Positions 1 through 9,289 of a DNA stretch of 53,125 nt are shown one piece after another. The position numbers were made by a program, and so were the translations under genes. This DNA is from Bacilli bacterium (GTDB lineage: Bacteria; Bacillota_I; Bacilli_A; RF39; UBA660). The notes beneath the pieces were generated by a model. It saw nothing but the letters and a program-made list of their open reading frames with translations, ran no database searches and was not told where the DNA came from. Positions within the stretch are counted from its first letter, which is position 1, and the number at the start of each line of letters is the position of its first letter. The DNA lies in assembly GCA_017459425.1 (NCBI GenBank), contig JAFUCZ010000006.1, positions 1 to 53,125 of the forward strand, in the 5' to 3' direction.

Positions 1-1962
1 AAAAGTTTTAATTTTATAAAATGAAAACAAATTATTAAGTATTTGTCTTTCTAAATATATATCTAACTGATTTAATCCCTCATCAATTAAAACAATTTTT
101 GTGTTTTTTAGTAAAGTTCTAGCAAGTATTACTATTTGCCTTTCTCCACCAGATAAATTATTACCATTATCTTCTAGAAACGAAAACAAATTCATATGCT
201 TATTAATTAATAATTCATTTAAACAGCATACATTCATTACCTCTTGTAACTTATCATCAGGCACTGTTTGTCCAAGAGTAATATTATCGTATATACTTTT
301 TGTAAATAAAATTTCATTTTGTGAAATATAACTTATATTTGAATTAAAATCTTTCATATTACATTCATTAATATCAACACTTCCAATATAAATTTGTTTA
401 TCATTTGCAGGATATTTTTTTGCAAGCAGTTTAAGTAATGTTGATTTACCACTTCCACTACTACCTAGTATTACAACTTTTTCTCCTTCCCTAATACTAA
501 AATTTACATTTTCAAGAATTTTATATTTATCCATATGAATATAATTTACATTAAAGAAATAAATTGATTTTGATACTAAACTTTTATCACCATTTTTTAC
601 TACCTCTTCTTCTTCAAGTTCCATTATTCTTTTCATAGAAGCATATGCTTCTTTTATTGAATAATCTAGATTAAAAAAATCATTTATTGGATTTAAAAAA
701 AAAGTAAGAAGCGTATTATATGTTAAAAATTCTCCAATGGGCATTACATTTATAATTACACTTTTAAATCCTAAAAAAATTATTAAAACGTAGAAAATAT
801 TATAAATTGCTTCTTTTATGAACTGCTCTTTATTTATCAATTTCTGATATTTAACACTATCATCTATAAGTTCCAAATAATTACTTTTAAAATCTTTTTT
901 TATATATTTTTCTATATTTATACCTTTAATAGTTTCATATCCGCTTATTGATTCCACCATTATAGTTGAAACTATATCATTTTTTATTTTAAGAGAATTA
1001 ATTATGTTACATATTTTATCATGAAATATATATAAAATAACAAACAAAATTAAAAGTAAAAATAAAGCAACAAACGTTAAAAGCTGATTTAAATAAAAAA
1101 GGATAAATAAAGAAATTATAGATACAACAATATCTACAATTAAATTAATAAAAACATTAGTAATAATATTTCTAACATTACTTAAATCACTCATGCGTGA
1201 AATATATTCTCCTCTTTTTTTATTACAAAAAGATAAATAAGGGAGGTCTATAATTTTTGAAAAAATATCATTTGTTATATTGCAATCTATATTTGTAGTT
1301 ATATTTATAAAAATATTATTACGAAAATAAGTAATTAATGTTTTCAATAAATAATTACATAAAAATATTAAACAAACACGATTTATATGATTACTATATT
1401 TGAGTAATTTTTCTAAAAAGAAAGATGCACATATAGAAAAAGTTACTATTGAAAATGATAAGATTAATGTATAAATGATTGGTTTTTTATAAGGCATTAC
1501 CCATTTCTTAAAATAGTTTAAAATAGAGTGATTTTTATATATAGGGGGTTTATTAATTAATTTAAAAGATAATATTACATTATTCCAAATAGCTTTGAAT
1601 GATTCAAAGTTCAATGTTGTAATGCCTTTAGATGGATCAGCTATAGTAATCTCTTTTTTAAATAAATCTATTTTATATATAACTACATAATGATTAAAAA
1701 TTTTATCTATAGTAACAAAAGCAATACATGGACAAAGATTTTCTATATCCTCAATCTCACATTTAATACCACTTGTTGTAAATCCTAAGTTGTTTGCTGC
1801 TTCAAGTAGATGAAATGCCGTTGTCCCTTCATTAGTAGTTTTTGACATACTTCTAAGTTTTGATATTGGGACATTACCTTTGTAGTACTTTATAATCATA
1901 GATAAACAACTTACACCACAATCCTTTTGATAAGGTTGCTTAACAAATGGATATTTTTTCAT
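1..1962 (-). CDS. Peptidase C39 domain bacteriocin/peptide ABC exporter (3' end beyond the window)
   Basis: No stop codon occurs between the ATG at 1962 and the left edge, so 654 codons are visible. The ATG follows a strong GGGAGGTGAG ribosome site. The N-terminal C39 peptidase has all three expected catalytic positions: C15 in KDCGVSC, H91 in NHYVVIY and D109 in IADPSKG. A six-helix-type membrane domain follows (about 150-440), then an ABC domain with Walker A GSSGSGKST (500-508), signature LSGGERQ (603-609) and Walker B VLIDE (catalytic E628). Only the switch histidine and the very C-terminus are missing. Such exporters (LagD/NukT/ComA type) cut double-glycine leaders from bacteriocins or pheromones and export the peptide across the membrane. 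No precursor peptide was recognised within the window, so a partner gene, if any, should lie to the left. The family is certain; the substrate is unknown. Confidence 0.93.
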   Translation of the reverse strand, partial: MKKYPFVKQPYQKDCGVSCLSMIIKYYKGNVPISKLRSMSKTTNEGTTAFHLLEAANNLGFTTSGIKCEIEDIENLCPCIAFVTIDKIFNHYVVIYKIDLFKKEITIADPSKGITTLNFESFKAIWNNVILSFKLINKPPIYKNHSILNYFKKWVMPYKKPIIYTLILSFSIVTFSICASFFLEKLLKYSNHINRVCLIFLCNYLLKTLITYFRNNIFINITTNIDCNITNDIFSKIIDLPYLSFCNKKRGEYISRMSDLSNVRNIITNVFINLIVDIVVSIISLFILFYLNQLLTFVALFLLLILFVILYIFHDKICNIINSLKIKNDIVSTIMVESISGYETIKGINIEKYIKKDFKSNYLELIDDSVKYQKLINKEQFIKEAIYNIFYVLIIFLGFKSVIINVMPIGEFLTYNTLLTFFLNPINDFFNLDYSIKEAYASMKRIMELEEEEVVKNGDKSLVSKSIYFFNVNYIHMDKYKILENVNFSIREGEKVVILGSSGSGKSTLLKLLAKKYPANDKQIYIGSVDINECNMKDFNSNISYISQNEILFTKSIYDNITLGQTVPDDKLQEVMNVCCLNELLINKHMNLFSFLEDNGNNLSGGERQIVILARTLLKNTKIVLIDEGLNQLDIYLERQILNNLFSFYKIKTF

Positions 1963-2014
1963 TTCTCACCTCCCTACTTATATAATTCGGTGAAAAAATA
2001 AAAATACCTGCATA

Positions 2015-2046
2015 AAAATAAAAAAAGTAAATTTTTTTTACTTTTT
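2015..2046 (-). terminator. Rho-independent terminator after the YbjQ-like gene
   Basis: On the minus strand AAAAAGTAAA (2046-2037) and TTTACTTTTT (2031-2022) form a stem with a short A-loop followed by a T-rich tract. It begins right at the stop codon of the YbjQ-like gene and separates it from the ABC exporter. Confidence 0.65.
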
Positions 2047-2373
2047 CTAATTTAATTCTCTACATTTTACTGCAGTTCCATAAACAATTATTTCAGCAGT
2101 TCCTTGCATTATTGCAGAAGTACCAAATCTAACTGAAACAACTGCATCAGCGCCTAAACTTTTTGCTTCTTCAATCATTCTATTAGTTGCGATTTCTCTA
2201 GCTTCACTTAACATTTCTGTATAGTTCTTTACTTCGCCACCTACAATATTCTTAACCCCAGCTAAAAAGTCTTTACCAAAGTTTTTAGATTGAACTATTT
2301 GTCCTTTTACCATTCCAATAGTTTCAACAATCTCATACCCTTTAATGTTATCTGTAGTTACTATCTTCATCAT
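2047..2373 (-). CDS. YbjQ/UPF0145 (DUF74) family protein
   Basis: This 108-residue protein has the family hallmarks: an N-terminal TTDNIKGYEIVETIGMVKGQ, a central REIATNRMIEEAKSLGADAVVSVRF helix-strand unit and a C-terminal EIIVYGTAV strand. The length is typical. The family folds as a small homopentameric alpha/beta barrel, sometimes annotated as putative heavy-metal binding; its cellular role is not settled. The start is preceded by AAAGGAGG about six bases upstream. It stands as a single gene with its own terminator. Confidence 0.9.
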   Translation of the reverse strand: MMKIVTTDNIKGYEIVETIGMVKGQIVQSKNFGKDFLAGVKNIVGGEVKNYTEMLSEAREIATNRMIEEAKSLGADAVVSVRFGTSAIMQGTAEIIVYGTAVKCRELN

Positions 2374-2415
2374 AATACCTCCTTTTAATTAAGTATACAT
2401 TAAATTTGAAAATAA

Positions 2416-2946
2416 TCAATTATAAATTATTATATTTTTATTACCATATCTTTTTTTCTTAATTATTTTATAATTTTCATTATTAATATTTTCATTTTCA
2501 TACTCACATATAATCAAACCATCATCACTTAGTAAATCATACTCATAAATTTTATTAAGCGCATCATTTATTAAAAAATCATTATATGGTGGATCTATAA
2601 AAATAATATCAAATTTGATTTTTCCCTTTAAACTTAATAATGCTTTTTTATAATCCATATTTAATACAGTATTATTATTATCATTGATTTTTTTTAAATT
2701 TTCTTTTATAGTTTTAACACAAATTTCTGATTTATCAACAAAGTAAGAATAAGACGCCCCATTACTTAATGCTTCAATTCCAAGTTGGCCAGAACCCGCA
2801 AACAAATCAAGTACTACACTACCTTTAAGTTTATTTTGAATACTACCAAAGACAGATTCCTTTACCCTAGCCATTGTAGGTCTTGTACCATCTATATTAA
2901 AACCATTTAAAACTATACCTTTATATTTACCACTTATAACTCTCAT
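2416..2946 (-). CDS. rsmD: 16S rRNA (guanine(966)-N2)-methyltransferase RsmD
   Basis: RsmD methylates G966 of 16S rRNA during 30S assembly using S-adenosylmethionine. Visible motifs are RVISGKYKG at the N-terminus, RPTMARVKESVF (22-33), the SAM-binding loop DLFAGSGQLGIE (47-58) and the catalytic DPPY (118-121) in a Rossmann methyltransferase of normal length. It follows ylbD and ylbE as in Bacillus subtilis, where the order is ylbD-ylbE-ylbF-ylbG-rsmD-coaD; ylbF, ylbG and coaD are missing here. Confidence 0.96.
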   Translation of the reverse strand: MRVISGKYKGIVLNGFNIDGTRPTMARVKESVFGSIQNKLKGSVVLDLFAGSGQLGIEALSNGASYSYFVDKSEICVKTIKENLKKINDNNNTVLNMDYKKALLSLKGKIKFDIIFIDPPYNDFLINDALNKIYEYDLLSDDGLIICEYENENINNENYKIIKKKRYGNKNIIIYN

Positions 2947-2971
2947 TTTTTACACCCACACAATTATAACA

Positions 2972-3193
2972 TTATTTTAACGTAGACACAATTGATTCAA
3001 ATATTTCAATTCCATTTAATATTCTTTCTAATTTATCTGTCGGTCTTAATTTAAAAAACTCTTTTGCCTCCATTTCAAATTTATTAAATGAAGATGGATC
3101 CCTATTTAAATATTTATACCAATATGAATGTTCTCTTAAATATTTTTCATAGTTTGGATTATTTTTAATTCTAAATTGTAAATCTAATGTCAT
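2972..3193 (-). CDS. ylbE: YlbE-like protein
   Basis: This 73-residue protein matches the YlbE-like family by its pattern: an N-terminal helix, then YLREHSYWYKYLNRDP (compare the family's R-x-x-P-x-WYR-x-L-x-R-x-P), followed by FEMEAKEFF and a C-terminal helix. The function is unknown. Its ATG overlaps the ylbD stop as TAATG, a translational coupling arrangement. Position between ylbD and rsmD supports the assignment. Confidence 0.85.
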   Translation of the reverse strand: MTLDLQFRIKNNPNYEKYLREHSYWYKYLNRDPSSFNKFEMEAKEFFKLRPTDKLERILNGIEIFESIVSTLK

Positions 3194-3525
3194 TAATCCT
3201 CAAAATGTTTATAAAGCGGTCTTGGTTTATATTCTTCTTGAGTATTAGTATCTTTTTTTGTAAAATCTTGCAACAATCCAACTACACGCTGCATACTGTT
3301 TATACTACTTTGAATCATATCCATATCAATATTTTTTATCCAAGAAAGAGCATCAATTGTAGTATTAGTTGAAACATTTAAATATTTATCCCACACACTA
3401 TTATCTGATCCATATAAATCATACATTTCATAAAATTTTTGCCATGTCATTTCACCATTATTAACATATTTTATTAATTTAGGGTTATCTTTAACAAATG
3501 CTTTAAATTCATTTTTATTTGCCAT
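3193..3525 (-). CDS. ylbD: YlbD-like putative coat protein
   Basis: The N-terminal part reads FKAFVKDNPKLIKYV, then TWQKFYEMYDLYG and VWDKYL, the signature of the YlbD 'putative coat protein' family. The 110-residue protein ends in a basic, low-complexity tail. In spore formers YlbD is catalogued as coat-associated; here that role is doubtful because nothing else in the window proves sporulation. It is the first gene of ylbD-ylbE-rsmD and overlaps ylbE by one base. Confidence 0.85.
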   Translation of the reverse strand: MANKNEFKAFVKDNPKLIKYVNNGEMTWQKFYEMYDLYGSDNSVWDKYLNVSTNTTIDALSWIKNIDMDMIQSSINSMQRVVGLLQDFTKKDTNTQEEYKPRPLYKHFED

Positions 3526-3551
3526 ATAATCACCTATTACATTATATGTGA

Positions 3552-4679
3552 TTATTTTAATTTTATATATTTTATTTTTGATTTATCAAAATCAAGTTTC
3601 TTTTCATTTATTTTAAATGTAAAGTTATTCATATGTGGTGTTATATTTTTTTTAGTGGATCTATCATAATCCAAAATATTTAATTCTAGAAGTGGAAGAA
3701 TTAGTTTTTTATATGCATCGAGTGTTTTTATTTTTGTATTATAATGATTATAAAAAGTCGTAAAATCAATTAATGATAATATTCCATTCATGGATAAAAT
3801 TTGATGAATAGTTTGTCTATTTATTATATCTAACTCACTTCCATAATTTTGTTCTACCATATCAATTATATATTCTTTTTCTAATTCCTTTTTTATTGTT
3901 TCCATCATATAGTTTATAAAATATGTCAAATTATGATGATATTTTGTTTCTTTAATAATTTTATAGTAATCATTTATTTTATATGGTATACCTCTATTAA
4001 ATATAATATATGGTTCTGAATTATTGTTTAATAAATACCACATGCTAAGTGTTCTACTAGTTCTTCCATTTATATCAAAATAAGGATGTATATATACAAA
4101 GTAAAAGTGAATTATTTGAGAAATTATAAAATTATCAGTTTGATTATCACCTTTATTTTTATTAATATATTCAAATAAATTATTCATATACTCATCAATT
4201 TTATTAAACTCAATACCTTCATCCGGTATTATATCAATATTTGATGAAAAATAAATAAATACTCTGTCTTCACGATAATATTTTCCCATATGTTTTAAAT
4301 CACTTTCATCTAATAGACCTTTAGATAATATATTATATAAATTTTTTAAAGTTTCTTTATTTATATCCTTATTTTTAAGTATATATTGATACCCTCTAAA
4401 TAAATTAATAATTCTTTTTCTTTTTTTATATGAAATACTTCTATTATTATCTTTTATAACAGAACTAATCAATTCTACATCATCTTTATAACCTTCTATT
4501 GTATTATTGAATTTTATTTCATTTGAAAACCATAAATGTTCAGTAAAATCTTTGTTTTTTATATATTTTTCATCACTCAAAAAATTATTTAAATCGTCAT
4601 ATAATAATTTAAATTTTTCATTTTTCTTTAAATACAAATTCCTGTTATCAATACTAAGTGGTATTTTATTATCAATCAT
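3552..4679 (-). CDS. Fic family protein (probable AMP-transferase)
   Basis: A 375-residue Fic-domain protein. The catalytic loop HPYFDINGRTSR (198-209) keeps the motif His, the anion-binding Asn and the arginines, with Ile replacing the first Gly of the usual HPFxxGNGRxxR. An inhibitory-helix motif of the N-terminal type lies at 58-63 (NNTIEG), with the key Glu62 that blocks ATP gamma-phosphate binding, although Asn replaces the usual Ser/Thr. This predicts an autoinhibited class II Fic enzyme that AMPylates a protein hydroxyl. The C-terminal 100 residues look like a winged-helix. It sits alone between ylbD and parC, with no obvious antitoxin gene. Confidence 0.92.
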   Translation of the reverse strand: MIDNKIPLSIDNRNLYLKKNEKFKLLYDDLNNFLSDEKYIKNKDFTEHLWFSNEIKFNNTIEGYKDDVELISSVIKDNNRSISYKKRKRIINLFRGYQYILKNKDINKETLKNLYNILSKGLLDESDLKHMGKYYREDRVFIYFSSNIDIIPDEGIEFNKIDEYMNNLFEYINKNKGDNQTDNFIISQIIHFYFVYIHPYFDINGRTSRTLSMWYLLNNNSEPYIIFNRGIPYKINDYYKIIKETKYHHNLTYFINYMMETIKKELEKEYIIDMVEQNYGSELDIINRQTIHQILSMNGILSLIDFTTFYNHYNTKIKTLDAYKKLILPLLELNILDYDRSTKKNITPHMNNFTFKINEKKLDFDKSKIKYIKLK

Positions 4680-4720
4680 AGCCTCACCTGGTTTTATATT
4701 ATATAACTTATATTTTTTTA

Positions 4721-4750
4721 TGTAAAGAAAAAAGAGTATAAACTCTTTTT
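4721..4750 (-). terminator. Terminator of parE-parC (bidirectional stem)
   Basis: AAAAAGAGT (4729-4737), loop ATAA, ACTCTTTTT (4742-4750). On the minus strand it overlaps the parC stop codon and runs into TTTTTTCTTT. Confidence 0.7.
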
Positions 4751-7289
4751 AAACATCAAAATCATCTAAAAAATCATCTATAGTCATTATTTTTTCATCA
4801 ATTTTATCTAAATCAAGTATTTCAATCTCTTCTTCAGTTGATACTTCAGTTTTCTTTTCTTTTTCTTCGTTTTCAACTAGTTCTACTTCATTAAAAATAT
4901 CAACTATTTTTTCTTTTGAAATCATACTTCCAGTTGAAAGTCTATCCATAATTGGAAGTTCACTTGATTTAATAGATAATAAATCACTATTTGTCTTTAC
5001 TTTTATATCAGATTTTGAATTTACAATTAATGTTTTTAAAATATAATATGGATTTGTTTTAACATCTCTAATAATTTGAACACCACGTCTAGCACGAGTT
5101 GTTAGTTCTATATCAGAAAGTTTTACTCTTTTAGCTGTATTTTTAAGTGTAACGACACATAAATAATTTGCTACATCTCTATCATATACATGAGCACTTA
5201 CTACATAATCATTTTTTAAACTTATTGATTTAACTCCACTTGCTTTAAGTCCAACAACAGGAATTTCAGACATATCATAACTTACTATATATCCTCTATA
5301 AGTTATAACTGAAACTGTGTTATCAATATTTGTACAAACACTTACTACTTCATCATCATTTTTTAATTTAATACAAGTTATAGGTTTAGAATACCTACTA
5401 GCCATAAATTCACTTAGATGACTTCGTTTTACCATTCCATTTTTAGTAAATATAGTAATGTCTGTCAACTCATTAAAATCATGTACTTTCATAGATGCAA
5501 CAATATTTTCATCTTGTGAAATTTTTATAATATTACTTACATGTTTTCCTAAATCTTTCCATTTTAAATCAGGTATTTCATGTACTGGAATATATAAATA
5601 ATTACCTTTATCAGTAAACATTAATAAAGTATCTAATGTATTTATTAAATATTTACCAATTACATAATCTCCTTCTTTCAATGTCGTTTCATCTGTTGTT
5701 GATTGGAAACTTCTTAATGATACTCTTTTTACATAGCCTTCATGTGTTACAACTACTACTACATCTTCTTTTGGAATCATTTCTTTTAAATCAATTTTAA
5801 TTTCTGTAATTTCATCTTTAATTAAAGTTCTTCTTTCATTTCCATATGCTTTTTTTATTTCGTTTAATTCTTTTTTCATTTGTTTTTTTAATACTTTTTC
5901 TTCATTTAAAATAGAATTTAAGAATTCAATCATTTTATTTAAATTGTTTTTTTCATCTAACAATTGATTAACATCAGTATTAGATAATCTATATAATTGC
6001 ATTGTAACAATCGCTGTAGCTTGTTCAACAGTAAAATCAAAAGTTTTAACTAAATTATCAATTGAATCAGATTTGTTTTTTGATTTTCTAATAACTTTTA
6101 TTATTTCATCAAGTATATCCATAGCTTTAAGCAAACCTTCAACGATATGTAATCTTGCCTTAGCATGTTCTAAGTCAAATTTAGTTCGTCTTAGTATTAC
6201 TTCTTTTTGATGAAGAATAAATGCATCAAGAATTTCTATAATTCCTAATTGTTTTGGTCTTTTATTTACAATTGCAACCATATTAAAATTATAATTTACT
6301 TGTAAATCAGTATTTTTAAATAAATAATTAAGAATTAATTCTGCATTAGCGTCTTTTTTTAATTCTATAATAAGTTTTGCCATGTGCTCTTTATCAGATA
6401 CATCAATCACATCAGCTATACCTTCAATTTTTTTATCTATTTTAATATCTTCTATTTTTTTTCTTAAATTTTCTTTAACAACATCATATGGAATTTCATG
6501 TATTACTATTTGTTTTTTACCTTTTACTTCAGTAATTTCAGTTTTTGCTTTTACTACTACTTTACCACGTCCTGTAGTATAAGCATTTATTAAACCAGAT
6601 TTACCCTCAATAACTCCACCAGTTGGGAAATCAGGTCCTTGTACTATATTTAAAATAGAATCTAAATCACATTTTGGATTATCTATTCTATGTATTGTAG
6701 CATCTATTACTTCACTTAAATTATGTGGTGGTATATTTGTTGCATATCCTGCAGATATACCAGTTGAACCATTTACAAGCAAGTTTGGAAAATTTGCAGG
6801 CAAAACTGTCGGTTCTAGATCCTCATCTGAATAGTTAAGTGTCATTTCAACAGAATTTCTATTAATATCTTTAAGCATTACTTCAGCTAACTTTGTAAGA
6901 CGAGTTTCTGTATAACGATATGCAGCAGGGCCATCTCCATCAATTGACCCATTATTACCATGTATATCTATAAATACTTCTCTCATTTTCCAAGGCTGAG
7001 ACATATAAATCATAGCCCCATATATAGAAGAATCACCATGTGGGTGATACTTACCCATTACATCACCTACAGCTTTAGCGCATTTCCTGTAAGGTTTATC
7101 AAATGTATTTTTATCTTCCCACATTGTATATAGTATTCTTCTTTGAACTGGTTTTAATCCATCTCTTACATCAGGTAAAGCTCTATCTTGTATTATACTT
7201 TTAGAATATCGTCCAAAACGTTCACCCATTATATCTTCTAGTGTATAATCATATATTTTTTCAACTATTGTTTTTTCTTGCTTTTTCAT
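4749..7289 (-). CDS. parC: DNA topoisomerase IV subunit A
   Basis: Topoisomerase IV subunit A cuts and rejoins DNA to decatenate daughter chromosomes. The winged-helix domain has RALPDVRDGLKPVQRRIL (36-53), the HPHGDSS helix (82-88) and catalytic Tyr126 in AYRYTETR. The 846-residue length, the C-terminal beta-propeller region ending in an acidic tail, and the absence of a GyrA box mark it as ParC, not GyrA. It lies two bases after the parE stop; its Shine-Dalgarno AGGAGG is made by the last two parE Arg codons. The residue equivalent to S. aureus GrlA Glu84 is Gly91, a position linked to quinolone response elsewhere. Confidence 0.96.
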   Translation of the reverse strand: MKKQEKTIVEKIYDYTLEDIMGERFGRYSKSIIQDRALPDVRDGLKPVQRRILYTMWEDKNTFDKPYRKCAKAVGDVMGKYHPHGDSSIYGAMIYMSQPWKMREVFIDIHGNNGSIDGDGPAAYRYTETRLTKLAEVMLKDINRNSVEMTLNYSDEDLEPTVLPANFPNLLVNGSTGISAGYATNIPPHNLSEVIDATIHRIDNPKCDLDSILNIVQGPDFPTGGVIEGKSGLINAYTTGRGKVVVKAKTEITEVKGKKQIVIHEIPYDVVKENLRKKIEDIKIDKKIEGIADVIDVSDKEHMAKLIIELKKDANAELILNYLFKNTDLQVNYNFNMVAIVNKRPKQLGIIEILDAFILHQKEVILRRTKFDLEHAKARLHIVEGLLKAMDILDEIIKVIRKSKNKSDSIDNLVKTFDFTVEQATAIVTMQLYRLSNTDVNQLLDEKNNLNKMIEFLNSILNEEKVLKKQMKKELNEIKKAYGNERRTLIKDEITEIKIDLKEMIPKEDVVVVVTHEGYVKRVSLRSFQSTTDETTLKEGDYVIGKYLINTLDTLLMFTDKGNYLYIPVHEIPDLKWKDLGKHVSNIIKISQDENIVASMKVHDFNELTDITIFTKNGMVKRSHLSEFMASRYSKPITCIKLKNDDEVVSVCTNIDNTVSVITYRGYIVSYDMSEIPVVGLKASGVKSISLKNDYVVSAHVYDRDVANYLCVVTLKNTAKRVKLSDIELTTRARRGVQIIRDVKTNPYYILKTLIVNSKSDIKVKTNSDLLSIKSSELPIMDRLSTGSMISKEKIVDIFNEVELVENEEKEKKTEVSTEEEIEILDLDKIDEKIMTIDDFLDDFDV

Positions 7290-7291
7290 GA

Positions 7292-9196
7292 TTACCTCCT
7301 AAAATTATCCTCTAATGTGAAGTCAACGTTTTCTTCAATCCATTCCTTACGAGGTTCTACTTTATCTCCCATAAGCACAGATACTCTTTTTTCAGCAAGC
7401 GCAGCATCAGTAATACTTACTTTAATTAAACTACGTGTTTCAGGATTCATTGTTGTATCATATAACTCATCTGCATCCATTTCACCTAATCCTTTAAATC
7501 TTTGAACTTTGTAAGAGCCTTTTACTTCTTTTTTTCTAATTTCTAATTCTTCATCTGTTGCTACATACTCCTTATATTTACCAAAATCAAGTGCATATAA
7601 AGGAGGATTTGCAATAAAAAGCATTCCAGCTTCTATTAAAGGACGCATGAATCTATAGAAAAATGTTAGTAAAAGAATTTGAATATGTGCACCATCATCA
7701 TCAGCATCGGTCATAATTATTACTTTCCCATAATTACTTTCACTAGGATTAAAATCATTACCAATCCCAGCCCCTATTGCATAAGTTAAAGTATTTAATT
7801 CTTCATTGCTTTGTATATCATTACTTGATGCTTTTTCACAATTTAATACTTTTCCTCTAAGTGGAAGTATTGCTTGTGTTTCACGATTACGACCTGTTTT
7901 TGCTGAACCACCGGCTGAATCACCCTCTACTAAGAATAATTCATTTAAATTTACATTTTTACCTGTTGCTTTTGCTAACTTACCACTTAATATTTTTTCC
8001 TTTTTTTCTTTACCTTTACCACTACGTGCTGCATCTCTTGCTTTACGCGCTGCTTCACGAGCAATTTTACTCTTTACCATTTTATCAAGTAAGATTGTTG
8101 CTACTTCTTTATTTTCCTCCAAGAAAAACTGTAATTTTTCACTTACAATTGATTCAACTACTGTACGAGCTACAGGTGTACCAAGTTTTCCTTTTGTTTG
8201 ACCTTCAAATTGCAAAATGTTTTCTGGTATTTGAAGACTAATTATTGCAGTTAATCCTTCACGTGTATCATTTCCTTCTAAGTTCTTATCTTTTGCTTTT
8301 AAATATCCATTATTTTTCGCATAATCATTAAATACACGAGTAAGAGCAGTTTTAAATCCAACTTCATGGGATCCACCATCATTAGTTTTAACATTATTTA
8401 CAAATGAAACAATATTTTCATTATATGTATCTGTATACTGAAAAGCTACTTCTACATTAATTCCTTCTTTAATACCACTCATATCAACTACTTTATGTAA
8501 TTGCTTTTTATCTTCATTTAAATATTCTACGAATGCATTAAGTCCATTTTCATAATGAAAGATTTCTCGTTTGTCATCTTCTTCATCTACTACTTCAACA
8601 GTCAATCCTTTTAATAAAAATGCACATTCTTGCATTCTTTCACAAACTGTAGTAAAAGAGAAATGAGTTGTTGAAAAAATAGTATCATCTGGCATAAATC
8701 TTACTTCAGTTCCAGTACTTCCAGTTTTATCAAGTTTCTTTAATGGAACAACTGTTTTTCCACCATCTTCAAATCTTATATAATGATTAAATCCATCTCT
8801 TTTTATATGAACTTCCATCCATTTAGATAAAGCATTAACTACACTAGCTCCTACTCCATGAAGTCCGCCAGATACTTTGTATCCACCACTTTCAAATTTA
8901 CCTCCAGCATGCAATACTGTATAAATTACTTCTGGTGTTGACATTCCGCTAGCATGCATTCCAACAGGAACTCCACGGCCTTCATCTTTAACGCTTACAC
9001 TATTATCACTATGAAGTGTTATTTTAATTTTTTTACCGTATCCATTAATTACTTCATCTATAGCATTATCCACTATTTCCCATATTAAATGATGAAGTCC
9101 TCTTTTATCTGTTGAGCCAATATACATACCAGGTCTTTTTCTTACAGCTTCTAAGCCCTCTAATATTTTTATTGAACTCTCATCATATTTTGCCAT
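7292..9196 (-). CDS. parE: DNA topoisomerase IV subunit B
   Basis: ATPase subunit of topoisomerase IV. The GHKL ATPase domain shows IWEIVDNAIDE and the loop DEGRGVPVGMH; the TOPRIM domain shows EGDSAGGSAKTGR and the metal-binding TDADDDGAHIQ, with ILPLRGKVLN between them. The phrasing and the 634-residue length are those of ParE, not GyrB. I place the start at 9196 (MAKYDESS): it has a GAGGTGAATAT ribosome site and matches the conserved N-terminus, whereas the 22 codons upstream look untranslated. The gene is co-transcribed with parC. Confidence 0.96.
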   Translation of the reverse strand: MAKYDESSIKILEGLEAVRKRPGMYIGSTDKRGLHHLIWEIVDNAIDEVINGYGKKIKITLHSDNSVSVKDEGRGVPVGMHASGMSTPEVIYTVLHAGGKFESGGYKVSGGLHGVGASVVNALSKWMEVHIKRDGFNHYIRFEDGGKTVVPLKKLDKTGSTGTEVRFMPDDTIFSTTHFSFTTVCERMQECAFLLKGLTVEVVDEEDDKREIFHYENGLNAFVEYLNEDKKQLHKVVDMSGIKEGINVEVAFQYTDTYNENIVSFVNNVKTNDGGSHEVGFKTALTRVFNDYAKNNGYLKAKDKNLEGNDTREGLTAIISLQIPENILQFEGQTKGKLGTPVARTVVESIVSEKLQFFLEENKEVATILLDKMVKSKIAREAARKARDAARSGKGKEKKEKILSGKLAKATGKNVNLNELFLVEGDSAGGSAKTGRNRETQAILPLRGKVLNCEKASSNDIQSNEELNTLTYAIGAGIGNDFNPSESNYGKVIIMTDADDDGAHIQILLLTFFYRFMRPLIEAGMLFIANPPLYALDFGKYKEYVATDEELEIRKKEVKGSYKVQRFKGLGEMDADELYDTTMNPETRSLIKVSITDAALAEKRVSVLMGDKVEPRKEWIEENVDFTLEDNFRR

Positions 9197-9241
9197 ATAT
9201 TCACCTCGAATTACCGTTATACACATGATATTATACCAAAA

Positions 9242-9270
9242 AAAAGATAAAAAACCAAACAAAGTTTGAT
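9242..9270 (-). terminator. Terminator after the LRR-like gene
   Basis: On the minus strand CAAAC-TTT-GTTTG (9268-9256) is followed by GTTTTTTATC. It lies between the 449-residue gene and parE. Confidence 0.55.
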
Positions 9271-9289
9271 TTTTTACTTATTTTTACAA

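Noticed and set aside
101-331. Plus-strand 76-codon ORF at the left edge
   Set aside because: It is antisense to the ABC domain of the C39 exporter, whose frame is open and conserved.
7806-8241. Two overlapping plus-strand ORFs of about 130 codons inside parE
   Set aside because: They lie opposite a conserved TOPRIM region, have no ribosome site, and their composition (Leu/Phe/Ser-rich) is that of an antisense shadow.
4749-9196. Assignment of the topoisomerase pair as gyrA/gyrB
   Set aside because: The order B-A, absence of a GyrA box, ParC-type C-terminus and the ParE phrasing of the TOPRIM domain (TDADDDGAHIQ, ILPLRGKVLN) favour topoisomerase IV.
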